8,570 nucleotides of DNA from an uncultured Oscillospiraceae bacterium (GTDB lineage: Bacteria > Bacillota > Clostridia > Oscillospirales > Acutalibacteraceae). Location: the NCBI GenBank assembly GCA_900554535.1, contig USIA01000075.1:1-8570 (forward strand). Reading direction: 5' to 3'. The notes beneath the pieces were generated by a model. The model was not told the origin of the DNA and did no database searches. It was given only the letters and a program-made list of their open reading frames with translations. This document shows positions 1-6,465 of this stretch, one piece after another (positions within the stretch are counted from its first letter, which is position 1; each line of letters starts with the position of its first letter). Position numbers and translations under genes: made by a program.

Positions 1-592
1 CCTCCAAATAGGCCGGGTACTGCACGCGTGCCACTTGTGTGGACGGTGCGCCGAAGGCTCCTCCCAGCGCATCAATCAAATGGTCCAGCCCCCGCTTGCT
101 GCGCGCCGCAGTGCCCACAACCGGAACGCCCAACCGGCGCGACAGCAGCTTTAAATCCACCCGGATGTTTTTGCGCCGGGCTTCATCCATCAAGTTGACG
201 CAGACCACCACATGCGGGGTAGCCTCCAGGATTTGCAATACAAGATTCAAGTTGCGCTCCAGACAGGTCGCGTCGCACACAACGATCACGGCGTCCGGAT
301 GATCAAAGCAAAGGACATCCCGCGCGACTTCTTCCTCTGCGGAATGTGCGAGCAGCGAGTAGCACCCCGGCACATCCACCAACACATATCCCTGTCCGTG
401 CCGCTGGCAGTACCCCTGCGCGCTGCTGACGGTTTTGCCCGGCCAGTTGCCCGTGTGCTGCTTCATGCCTGTCAAAGCATTGAAAATTGTACTCTTGCCC
501 ACATTAGGATTCCCGGCCAACGCCACCACGCGGTCGGACGCGCGCCGCTTCTGCACCACTTGGGGCAGCGCGCTTTCGTACATTGTTTCCAT
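1..592 (-). CDS. feoB: Ferrous iron transport protein B, N-terminal GTPase domain (partial)
   Basis: FeoB is the inner-membrane Fe(II) transporter whose cytosolic N-terminal G domain gates iron uptake. Only 197 residues are visible; the gene runs off the left edge, so the membrane part is not seen. The G motifs are clear: P-loop GNPNVGKS (27-34), a switch I segment GNWPGKTV containing the G2 Thr54, G3 DVPG (73-76), G4 NLMD (133-136) and a G5-like TAAR (161-164). The CYSL after G3 replaces the commoner TYSL. The start ATG at 592 has an AAGGAGG site just upstream; a second in-frame ATG at 583 is less likely. It begins 12 bases after feoA stops, on the same strand, so the two form one operon. 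No feoC is visible. The open frame has no disruption. The family assignment is secure; function beyond the G domain is from family knowledge. Confidence 0.96.
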   Translation of the reverse strand, partial: METMYESALPQVVQKRRASDRVVALAGNPNVGKSTIFNALTGMKQHTGNWPGKTVSSAQGYCQRHGQGYVLVDVPGCYSLLAHSAEEEVARDVLCFDHPDAVIVVCDATCLERNLNLVLQILEATPHVVVCVNLMDEARRKNIRVDLKLLSRRLGVPVVGTAARSKRGLDHLIDALGGAFGAPSTQVARVQYPAYLE

Positions 593-604
593 CACCGTCC
601 TCCT

Positions 605-844
605 TCACCGCAGGCGTTCCACCTGCACCGCACTGGCGTCCTCCCGGCGCAGTGCGATCACCGCCCCGCGAATCCAGTATGCAGACGGATCGCCCAGCGG
701 GCTTCTCTGCACGCATTCGACCGTGGTACCGTCAACCATGCCGATGTCCTGTAGCCGCCTGCGCATATCGCCGTCCACCTGCAAATCGCGCACCACCGCC
801 TTTTCGCCGGGGCGCAGCCGGGCGAGCGTTTGTCTTGTTTGCAC
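605..844 (-). CDS. feoA: Ferrous iron transport protein A (FeoA, SH3-like)
   Basis: FeoA is a small cytosolic SH3-like protein needed for FeoB-dependent Fe(II) uptake, thought to contact FeoB. The 79-residue product matches the usual length of about 75-80. It shows the family pattern: LARLRPGEKAVV at the N-terminus, a central MRRRLQDIGMVDGTTV block, and the end segment YWIRGAVIALRREDA, which matches the FeoA 'ALR..eA' region. The frame is open upstream to an ATG at 1000, but I place the start at GTG 844. A GGGAGGTG site lies 8 bases before it, homology begins immediately after it, and the upstream 52 codons have no FeoA-like sequence. The gene is followed after 12 bases by feoB. Repression by an iron-responsive regulator is expected for the family, but I could not identify a Fur- or DtxR-type box with confidence. 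Confidence 0.93.
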   Translation of the reverse strand: MQTRQTLARLRPGEKAVVRDLQVDGDMRRRLQDIGMVDGTTVECVQRSPLGDPSAYWIRGAVIALRREDASAVQVERLR

Positions 845-1010
845 AGCAGCTTCACCTCCCAATGAAAAGTTCCGTCTCGCAGCCTCCTGCCGTTCCTCTG
901 CGGGAACTTCCTGCGGAAAAATGGCTGCATGTGGAATGGCTGCCCTATAGCCTATGCGCCGGCGTGTGATTTTGCCAAGGCCGCTGCAAGATCGTTCCAT
1001 TGATGAATTA
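845..1010 (-). other. feo leader / promoter-proximal region
   Basis: This is the untranslated stretch ahead of feoA. On the minus strand a TTGACA hexamer lies at 1025-1020, but no good -10 sits 16-18 bases downstream (CAATGG at 17), so the feo promoter is not resolved. A short hairpin (GTTCC/GGAAC, plus-strand 892-896 and 903-907) lies within the leader. I recognise no riboswitch. The region is open in the feoA frame, which I take as coincidence because no start in it has a ribosome site. Confidence 0.4.
853..860 (-). promoter_or_regulatory. Ribosome binding site deciding the feoA GTG start
   Basis: On the minus strand this reads GGGAGGTG, a strong anti-16S match, followed by an 8-base spacer and then GTG at 844. 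It is the only good site in the upstream open frame, so it favours the short 79-residue FeoA over the 131-residue extension. Confidence 0.8.
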
Positions 1011-1042
1011 ATTTTGTAATGTCAAGATAAATTTTACAAAAT
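1011..1042. repeat. Perfect 9-bp inverted repeat, operator-like
   Basis: ATTTTGTAA (1011-1019) is mirrored exactly by TTACAAAAT (1034-1042), with 14 bases between. It lies in AT-rich DNA between the divergent feoA and BASS-transporter genes and overlaps the minus-strand TTGACA. A related ATTGTAAT recurs at 1073-1080, overlapping the -35 of the plus-strand promoter. Position and symmetry suggest a dimeric regulator site. The motif does not clearly match Fur, DtxR or FNR consensus, and AT-rich DNA raises the chance of coincidence. Confidence 0.45.
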
Positions 1043-1073
1043 TATTAAAATACAAAAAATAAAAAAATCCCTA

Positions 1074-1102
1074 TTGTAATCTAAAAAGTTGCGTGCTATA
1101 AT
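1074..1102 (+). promoter_or_regulatory. Sigma-70/SigA-type promoter
   Basis: TTGTAA (1074-1079), a 17-base spacer, and a perfect TATAAT (1097-1102). The predicted transcription start is near 1109-1110. It points toward the BASS transporter about 200 bases downstream and is the best promoter in the window. Transcription would enter the hairpin at 1116 almost at once. Confidence 0.8.
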
Positions 1103-1115
1103 AAGGCCCGAATCC

Positions 1116-1160
1116 AAAAAAGGCAAGGGAGCCGATGCGTTTCGCTTCCTTGCCTTTTTT
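1116..1160 (+). terminator. Intrinsic terminator-like hairpin just after the promoter
   Basis: AAAAAAGGCAAGGGAGC (1116-1132) pairs with 1144-1160 in a 17-bp stem with one G-U pair and an 11-base loop. The right arm ends in six T, then GCTTTTT. The flanking A and T runs would let it work in both directions. It starts only about 7 bases after the predicted transcription start. It therefore either yields a very short RNA, attenuates the downstream transporter gene, or insulates the two divergent units. Confidence 0.75.
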
Positions 1161-1310
1161 GCTTTTTAGAACAAACGTTTTGCTTGTGGATACCTGAAAG
1201 AAAAAACAATCTGATCATGTCTTTTCAGCATCAAGACAAGCACGGAAAAGGACTTCATGCCACGGATTGAGCCGGCTCATTTTCGCAGATTGCTTGAAGA
1301 GGTAATTGTC

Positions 1311-2270
1311 ATGTTGAATCGTTTTAATCAGTTCATTGAAAAATGGATGTTCCTGGTGACGCCCTGCTGCCTGGCTGTGGGCGTGCTGTTTCCGTCTGTA
1401 GCGGGTCTGGGGGTTCCCTATGTGCCCATTGTCTTTGCGTTCATGACCTTTATCGGCGGGCTGAAGTCCAGTTTCCGCGATATAGCAGAGGTATTCCGGA
1501 AGCCGCTGCCGCTTCTTTTGAGCCTGGTAATGCTGCATGTGGCGCTGCCGGCGTTGGCCTGTGGGCTGGGGCGCCTGCTTTTCCCGGAAAATATGAATGT
1601 TGTGACGGGTATGGTACTGGAGTTTGCAGTGCCCACAGCGGTGGTAGGCCTGATGTGGGTTTCTATCTATCACGGCAACAGCCCCCTCTCTCTGTCGCTG
1701 GTGATCGTGGATACCCTGTTGGCGCCTTTTATCATTCCGCTGACCCTTCGCATTCTGGTGGGGTCAAACGTACAGATCGATCCTTCCCAGATGATGTTGG
1801 AATTGCTTTTTATGATTGCGCTTCCGGCACTGCTTGCAATGCTCCTGAACCAGTTCAGCAAAGGACGGGTGAAACAGACCTGGCCTTCCCGTCTGGCGCC
1901 TTTTTCCAAGCTGTGCCTGATCTTTGTGGTGACCTCCAATTCCTCGGAGGTGGCCCCCTATATCCGGCACATGAACGCAGAAAGATTCCTGGTGGCGGGC
2001 AGTATCCTTCTTCTGGCGGCCAGCGGTTACGCGCTCGGCTGGCTTTTGGCCGCCTTATTCCGGCAAAATCATTCCATTACGGTTTCCATGATCTATGGTT
2101 CCGGCATGCGGAATATCAGCGCTGGCGCTGTGATCGCCTCCGCATATTTTCCGCCCGAGGTGGTATTTCCGGTCATGATTGGCACGTTGTTTCAGCAAAT
2201 TTTGGCGGCGCTGTTCGGCATGCTGGTGTCACGAAAACAGCGGAGCCCTTCTGTATCCCCGAACGTATAA
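1311..2270 (+). CDS. Bile acid:sodium symporter (BASS) family transporter
   Basis: A 319-residue polytopic membrane protein with about nine or ten hydrophobic segments (roughly 13-33, 37-52, 66-90, 98-120, 126-150, 163-181, 199-210, 225-249, 258-280, 284-306). It belongs to the BASS fold: the family-typical segment NSPLSLSLVIVDTLLAPFIIP lies near 123-143, and the late GMRN (265-268) is followed by VIASAYFPPEVVFPV and LFQQ. Members carry organic anions such as bile acids, pantoate or keto acids, usually with Na+; the substrate cannot be read from sequence. I chose ATG 1311 because AGAGG lies 8 bases upstream and hydrophobic homology starts soon after. ATG 1257 (AAGGA, 4-base spacer) would add 18 polar residues and cannot be excluded. 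The gene is transcribed from the promoter at 1074-1102, past the hairpin at 1116-1160, and converges on the alpha-galactosidase unit. Confidence 0.88.
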   Translation: MLNRFNQFIEKWMFLVTPCCLAVGVLFPSVAGLGVPYVPIVFAFMTFIGGLKSSFRDIAEVFRKPLPLLLSLVMLHVALPALACGLGRLLFPENMNVVTGMVLEFAVPTAVVGLMWVSIYHGNSPLSLSLVIVDTLLAPFIIPLTLRILVGSNVQIDPSQMMLELLFMIALPALLAMLLNQFSKGRVKQTWPSRLAPFSKLCLIFVVTSNSSEVAPYIRHMNAERFLVAGSILLLAASGYALGWLLAALFRQNHSITVSMIYGSGMRNISAGAVIASAYFPPEVVFPVMIGTLFQQILAALFGMLVSRKQRSPSVSPNV

Positions 2271-2389
2271 GATGGTATTAAAGAATGTATGGGAAAAAGC
2301 CGATAAAGAGGAACTAAGCGATGCGCAAAGGTAACTGGAAACGGATAAGACTTTCTTCTTAACTGCATCGTTTCTATTTCCCTGCTTTT
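2271..2389. other. Convergent intergenic spacer
   Basis: 119 bases between the convergent stops of the transporter and the zinc-ribbon gene. I see no clean terminator with a U-run in either direction. The only symmetry is CGATGC (2319-2324) against GCATCG (2365-2370) with a long interior, which is too weak to call. Confidence 0.5.
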
Positions 2390-2599
2390 TTATTCCCATT
2401 TTGCAAACAATACGCATGTACCACTCTTGTGGTACATTTCTATCACTTTTTCCAGACGCGCGCGGTCAACCCGCAGATACGCCGCCTGACAGTCAAGACA
2501 CATAAATTTCTTGGATGCCCTGCCGAACAGTTTTCTGTGCAGGGCAATCTCATCAGACATAAGCTTCTTCCCGCACGTCATACAGGTATGGTCTGTCAT
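2390..2599 (-). CDS. Small zinc-ribbon-like protein of unknown function
   Basis: A 69-residue protein with two CxxC pairs (C6-C9 and C34-C37), the pattern of a four-cysteine zinc ribbon, plus a further Cys at 62. Between and after the pairs it reads DEIALHRKLFGR and CLDCQAAYL, then a helical RLEKVIEMY and a closing SGTCVLF. I recall similar small uncharacterised proteins in Clostridia, but give no family name. The start at 2599 is the ATG in the ATGA that overlaps the alpha-galactosidase stop, which implies translational coupling. A longer version from 2620 adds seven residues inside the upstream gene and has no ribosome site. There is no signal peptide, so it is cytosolic. Metal binding is inferred from the cysteines only; the role, perhaps RNA, DNA or protein binding, is unknown. 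Confidence 0.75.
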   Translation of the reverse strand: MTDHTCMTCGKKLMSDEIALHRKLFGRASKKFMCLDCQAAYLRVDRARLEKVIEMYHKSGTCVLFAKWE

Positions 2600-3750
2600 T
2601 TTTTCGCCACCAGCCTGCATCTGTATACTTTCGAGCCATGTGCCGGCACTGTCGTCGAGAACATCTCATTCTGCTTTCCGATATTCACATGATCGATACA
2701 GTCATAAAACTCCAGACTCATTCCGGCGCTCACGGGAAGGCCCAGATCCCAGAAATCAACTGCTCCCATTGCGGGCACATCTCCCATATTGAACATGCCG
2801 ACCGCAAGATCTCCGCCGGATAAAAACTTCACCAGCACAAACAGATCCGCACTGTTTGACTCACAGTTTAAAAGGAATGGAGGCCTGCACTCGATATCCT
2901 GGTTGATTGCGATTAGATCCCGGTTCAGCAGGATCTTTTTGGCCTGATCTGAAAGATTTCTCACATCGCAGCCGATCATAAGCGGGGAATTCATGATTGC
3001 CCATAGCGAAAAATGTGTCTGATATTCCTCATCCGTACATCCGCCGGCGGAAATGTATTCATTCCCGCCCTTTCCATACATGCCGACTACCAGCATATCC
3101 ATATCATTGTGGCAGTAAGGCCCAGAAAACGCCATTTTATCCATCTGGGAAAGGGCGATATCTTTGATAGAATTCCAGGAATCATTGATATCTGCGGTAG
3201 AACGGAACAGATGCGCTCCGGAGGAGCGGATCCAGTCGTAAACTGAATCCGTTCCCCACTGGCATGCGGAGAAGGCAATGTCTCTCCCGGAGTTTGCCAG
3301 CGCCAGCCCCATCCTCCGATACAGGGTTTTTCCGTCCTGGTTCTGAGGCTTAAAGCAGTTATCATATTTCAGATAATCCACGCCCCACTGCGCAAACTGC
3401 CTTGCATCCTCATATTCATGTTCAAAGCTTCCCGGATAATTGGCGCAGGTTCTTGTTCCACAGCAGCTGTAGATGCCGAACTTGAATCCCTTTTCGTGGA
3501 CATAATCGGAAAGTGCCTTGATTCCGTTGGGGAACTTCTCCGGATCCGCTACCAGTTTCCCCTCGCTGTCGCGTTCTTTTAAGCTCCAGCAGTCATCGAT
3601 CACCACATATTCATAGCCTGCTTCCAGGAACCCCTGTTCTTTCATTGCATCCACGGTCTCTTTGACCAAGTCTTCACTGATCTTATCAGTAAATGTATTC
3701 CATGAGTTCCATCCCATAGGCGGAGCGGCGCACATTGCTTTTCTGGTCAT
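2596..3750 (-). CDS. Alpha-galactosidase, glycoside hydrolase family 27
   Basis: A 384-residue retaining alpha-galactosidase that would release terminal alpha-linked galactose from oligosaccharides such as raffinose or melibiose. The N-terminal (beta/alpha)8 barrel opens with the family hallmark PPMGWNSWNTF (10-20) and VIDDCW near 50-55. The catalytic nucleophile is Asp130 in LKYDNC. The acid/base is the first Asp (187) of RSTADINDSW, aligned to human GLA Asp231. NSPLMIGCD follows at about 254-262. The last 85-90 residues form the expected beta-sandwich. There is no signal peptide, so it is probably cytosolic and acts on imported sugars, although no sugar transporter is nearby. ATG 3750 was preferred over TTG 3789 because homology begins right after it, and an AAAGGA site lies about 11 bases upstream. 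One oddity is that the usual WND(P/M)D loop reads CHNDMD at about 213-218. Its stop overlaps the next gene. Confidence 0.93.
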   Translation of the reverse strand: MTRKAMCAAPPMGWNSWNTFTDKISEDLVKETVDAMKEQGFLEAGYEYVVIDDCWSLKERDSEGKLVADPEKFPNGIKALSDYVHEKGFKFGIYSCCGTRTCANYPGSFEHEYEDARQFAQWGVDYLKYDNCFKPQNQDGKTLYRRMGLALANSGRDIAFSACQWGTDSVYDWIRSSGAHLFRSTADINDSWNSIKDIALSQMDKMAFSGPYCHNDMDMLVVGMYGKGGNEYISAGGCTDEEYQTHFSLWAIMNSPLMIGCDVRNLSDQAKKILLNRDLIAINQDIECRPPFLLNCESNSADLFVLVKFLSGGDLAVGMFNMGDVPAMGAVDFWDLGLPVSAGMSLEFYDCIDHVNIGKQNEMFSTTVPAHGSKVYRCRLVAKK

Positions 3751-4138
3751 ATCCTTGTTTTTCCTTTCATAATGCTTTTTCTCTATCAATACAACTGTCT
3801 CCGGATATTTTCGGATCTGTGAAATTAGAAGGCTTTTTGGGGGCCGCGCGATCAGGCCGAATCCGAAGAAAGACCCGATATATCGTTCTTGAACCTGATA
3901 AATTCATTTCTCAAGCCGAAATCTCCGGTTTTACAGAACGGCTGGTAAATGGTGACAAAAATCAGGTGTAATAGTTCAGAATGGCAGTCCAATGGTCGTA
4001 GGGGCCGTCTCGCTAGACCTGGCTGCTGGACACCGAAGCCAATTTGGATCTGAACCCTGAACCAGCCGGAGAATGTCCAGTTGCTGCCCTGAAACGCTCC
4101 AGCAGTCTGCGAAACAAATGAATGCTGAAAAATCCCAT
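3751..4138. other. Gene-poor region, possible structured RNA or gene remnant
   Basis: Nearly 400 bases upstream of the alpha-galactosidase with no convincing coding frame. It contains the palindrome CGATATATCG (3876-3885) and a direct repeat of CGGAT near 3802-3817. The second half has mutually pairable words. CTGGACA (4026-4032) can pair with TGTCCAG (4074-4080), and CTGCTGG (4023-4029) with CCAGCAG (4099-4105). GTTCAG (3974-3979) can pair with either CTGAAC copy (4050-4055, 4057-4062). It runs straight into the plus-strand terminator at 4139. A 34-codon ORF at 3949-4053 is Arg-rich with no ribosome site. No alpha-galactosidase promoter could be assigned. I recognise no known RNA family. Confidence 0.4.
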
Positions 4139-4181
4139 GCGCTGCGCCTGAACAACGTAAGTTCAGACGCGGCGCTTTTTT
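4139..4181 (+). terminator. Strong plus-strand intrinsic terminator
   Basis: GCGCTGCGCCTGAAC (4139-4153) pairs with GTTCAGACGCGGCGC (4161-4175). One mismatch and one wobble occur in a 15-position GC-rich stem with a 7-base loop, followed by six T (4176-4181). On the minus strand there is no U-run after the stem, so it acts on plus-strand transcription. No plus-strand gene precedes it within 1.8 kb, which is why the upstream stretch is suspected to be transcribed. Confidence 0.8.
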
Positions 4182-4213
4182 ACGCGGTTAGATTTGACGA
4201 ATACCACATAACA

Positions 4214-4256
4214 ACACCCTCTGATGTAGTTTGATTTTTCCTACATCAGAGGGTGT
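4214..4256 (-). terminator. Perfect 16-bp hairpin, probable terminator of the nucleotidase gene
   Basis: ACACCCTCTGATGTAG (4214-4229) is exactly complementary to 4241-4256 around an 11-base loop. It lies about 100 bases past the stop of the minus-strand nucleotidase. The minus-strand tail is moderately U-rich (TGTTGTTAT) rather than a pure U-run, so termination is likely but not certain. A shorter imperfect hairpin (AACAGGGCAG / CTGCCTGTT, 4321-4342) lies closer to the gene and could help. Confidence 0.55.
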
Positions 4257-4354
4257 CTTGTCCCGATGCGTTTTTATGGTTCCGCTTACAGGCCGGCGGC
4301 TCCCTGCGTTGGAGTCACACAACAGGGCAGATGCTGCCTGTTTGGCAAGTGCGC

Positions 4355-6460
4355 TTACGCCGCCACCTTCACCATAAACATCTTCTTGCCATCCAAATAG
4401 ATGCCGGTGCAGTCGTTGACAGCGCCTGTTGCGGTCACGGCATACGTGACCTTGCCATCCTTACGCGGAGTGACGACGCTGGTCTGCGCGGTGTTGCCGT
4501 TCCCCACAACATAATCGACCGACAGCGGGAAATCGACCGTAAACTGCAGCAGCTGGCCTTTCTTCACCGGCACTACAGTGTCAGGTGTATATACAGTGCC
4601 GTTGGTACCCTTGCACTCCAGCTTCGGCATCTGATCCAGATACGGTTCCACGTCCTTTTCGGTAATGCTCTTGGCGTTGTAATTCTTGCCGTTGCCGTCA
4701 TCAGAAAGCTTCAGTGTGCCATTGTTGACCAGGTTTGCGGCAAGCGCACGCTTCTCAGGATCGAACTTCATACCCGTCAGGCTCCAGTTTGGCGTAAATG
4801 CATTGCTGATCGTACCTTTTTTCACATTGATAATGTAATCCGCGATCATATCGCGCACTGCGCCGATCTGATCGTCCGCTGTCTTGTGGATGACCTCCAC
4901 ATTCTCGTCCTTGAAGAGATCGCCCAACAGCTTAGAAGAAGTGCGATAGTCGTTGCTGGTCAGGTAAACTGTGTCGTCATCCTTGACGGGCTGGCCGTCG
5001 TCCATATAGGTCAGGTTCTCAATACGGCTGCCAACCGGCTTCGAAATGTTGATCGTATAGCGCACGCCGGCGAACGTGTCATACAAATAGCTCGGCATGG
5101 TGGGGTTGAAGGAAACAGTCAGATCGCCATCCTTGTACTGATTGAAATAGGAAGCTGACCATTCCATATACTTTTTCAACTGTTTGCCGGTGATCTTCAT
5201 GGTATACAGCGTGTTGTCGTACTTATAGATTTTCACCATATCGCTGCGCTTGATGTCGCCGGCTTTGATGTTGGCAGAAGCGTCCAGCATTGCGGCGGAG
5301 CTGACAAAGTGTGCGTCCTCTGGTACATACTGCTTTGTGTAATACATTTGCGTGTCCAGAATCAAATGCATCAGGGCAGTGTCCTGCACTTGGGCCTGGG
5401 TGATGCCCTGAATTTCCGTCTCAGGTACCAGGTCGCCGCCGGTCAGCTTGCCGATAACCTGGTCGCCATAGGCGACTGCACGGTCATGGTACGGCTTGAG
5501 CGTCTGATCGAGCTGTTCATCCGCCGGCACATCTTTCATGGAGATGGTGGTGGAGGATGCATCGGTCACTTGATAATTGCCTTCGGTCCCGCTGATCTTC
5601 AGCTGGATATCCGAAAGGTACTCGCCGTACTTGCCAGGCTCCGTCAAAACGGTGGAACCGACCTTTTGCTCCGGAACATTCTCGTGTGCGTGGCCGGAAA
5701 CAATGGCCGCCAGTTCCGGGCAGGCCTTCGCCACCGCAGTGGTGGAATCGTCGGTTCCATATTCATTGTCCAGGCCCATGTGCATCACGCCAATAAACAC
5801 ATCCGCAGCCTTCTGCTCCTTAATTTCGTCAATGGCCTTCCTGGTTTCTTCGACCGGGCTTGTCACCTTATAGCCCTCCAGCTTCGGGCCATCCCAGCGG
5901 AGAATATTGGGCGTTGTCATGCCGATAATCGCAACGCGGACGCCGTCGACCGTCTTGATGGTATAAGGCTTGCCCAGCCGCGTGCCATCCTTTTTATAGA
6001 CATTGCCGCACAGCACTTCCATGTTCGGCTCTTTCACCAGCTTTTCGATCATATCGGAACCATAGTTGAATTCATGGTTGCCGAGTGTCCAGGTGTCATA
6101 TCCGATGGCGTCCATTGCCACAAACATCGGGTGCTTCTGGTCCTGCAAAAACAGATCCGCCATGTTGTCCTGCACGGTATCGCCGGCATCGACAACCAGT
6201 GTGTTCGGGTTTTCCTTGCGCAGCTCCTGAATTTTCGTGGAAAGCTGTGTCAGGCCGCCGTTTGTATTCGGCGTATTGCTGGCGTAATCATAGGAGTCGA
6301 ACCGTCCATGCAGATCCGATGTACCCAAAATCTGAATCGTCTTTGTCGGTTCCTCCGCTGCGTATGCTTTGGGCATTCCCGTCACAATTCCGATGGAAAG
6401 CGCCAGTGCAGCGGAAAGAACCCATGCGGCTGATCTTTTTCCAATGTTTTTCAATTTCAT
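4355..6460 (-). CDS. Secreted 5'-nucleotidase / 2',3'-cyclic phosphodiesterase family protein
   Basis: A 701-residue exported metallophosphoesterase of the UshA/CpdB/YfkN group, expected to release phosphate from extracellular nucleotides. Residues 1-35 form a signal peptide: basic KLKNIGKRS, a hydrophobic core, and AYA before Ala-Glu-Glu. The metallophosphatase domain (about 40-290) has every metal-site motif: TSDLHG (D49, H51), DAGDTVQDN (D91), GNHE (N128-E130), H227 in MHMG, and GHAH (257, 259). The YDY after the first motif recalls cyclic-nucleotide phosphodiesterases. The 5'-nucleotidase C-terminal domain (about 333-545) includes YKYDNTLYTMKITG and GVRYTINIS. About 150 further residues form an unassigned, beta-rich tail. 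There is no LPxTG or terminal membrane segment, so it is likely released or loosely held. ATG 6460 follows AAAAGGAGG by 5 bases; the frame runs upstream to 6598 without another good site. It is an isolated unit after the cupin terminator. Substrate choice is uncertain. Confidence 0.92.
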   Translation of the reverse strand: MKLKNIGKRSAAWVLSAALALSIGIVTGMPKAYAAEEPTKTIQILGTSDLHGRFDSYDYASNTPNTNGGLTQLSTKIQELRKENPNTLVVDAGDTVQDNMADLFLQDQKHPMFVAMDAIGYDTWTLGNHEFNYGSDMIEKLVKEPNMEVLCGNVYKKDGTRLGKPYTIKTVDGVRVAIIGMTTPNILRWDGPKLEGYKVTSPVEETRKAIDEIKEQKAADVFIGVMHMGLDNEYGTDDSTTAVAKACPELAAIVSGHAHENVPEQKVGSTVLTEPGKYGEYLSDIQLKISGTEGNYQVTDASSTTISMKDVPADEQLDQTLKPYHDRAVAYGDQVIGKLTGGDLVPETEIQGITQAQVQDTALMHLILDTQMYYTKQYVPEDAHFVSSAAMLDASANIKAGDIKRSDMVKIYKYDNTLYTMKITGKQLKKYMEWSASYFNQYKDGDLTVSFNPTMPSYLYDTFAGVRYTINISKPVGSRIENLTYMDDGQPVKDDDTVYLTSNDYRTSSKLLGDLFKDENVEVIHKTADDQIGAVRDMIADYIINVKKGTISNAFTPNWSLTGMKFDPEKRALAANLVNNGTLKLSDDGNGKNYNAKSITEKDVEPYLDQMPKLECKGTNGTVYTPDTVVPVKKGQLLQFTVDFPLSVDYVVGNGNTAQTSVVTPRKDGKVTYAVTATGAVNDCTGIYLDGKKMFMVKVAA

Positions 6461-6465
6461 AATTT

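Noticed and set aside
39..969. Several ORFs of 70-180 codons overlapping feoA and feoB on the plus strand or in other frames
   Set aside because: The FeoB G-box motifs and FeoA family pattern prove the minus-strand frames; the others show no recognisable protein features.
3087..3365. Minus-strand ORF inside the alpha-galactosidase
   Set aside because: A different frame of the same strand as a gene with all GH27 catalytic motifs intact; no motif of its own.
3751..3789. Upstream TTG start (3789) for the alpha-galactosidase
   Set aside because: It adds 13 charged residues outside the family alignment, and ATG 3750 sits at the normal distance before PPMGWNSW.
3949..4053. 34-codon Arg-rich ORF in the gene-poor region
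   Set aside because: No ribosome site; it overlaps the pairable words of the possible RNA, so it is treated as non-coding.
3990..4065. Possible degenerate tRNA, because of a T-loop-like word near 4047
   Set aside because: No acceptor stem or anticodon arm could be built on either strand.
4253..6433. Long plus-strand ORFs (4253-5158 and 5309-6433)
   Set aside because: Both lie antisense to the nucleotidase, lack ribosome sites and family motifs, and arise from its GC-rich codon pattern.
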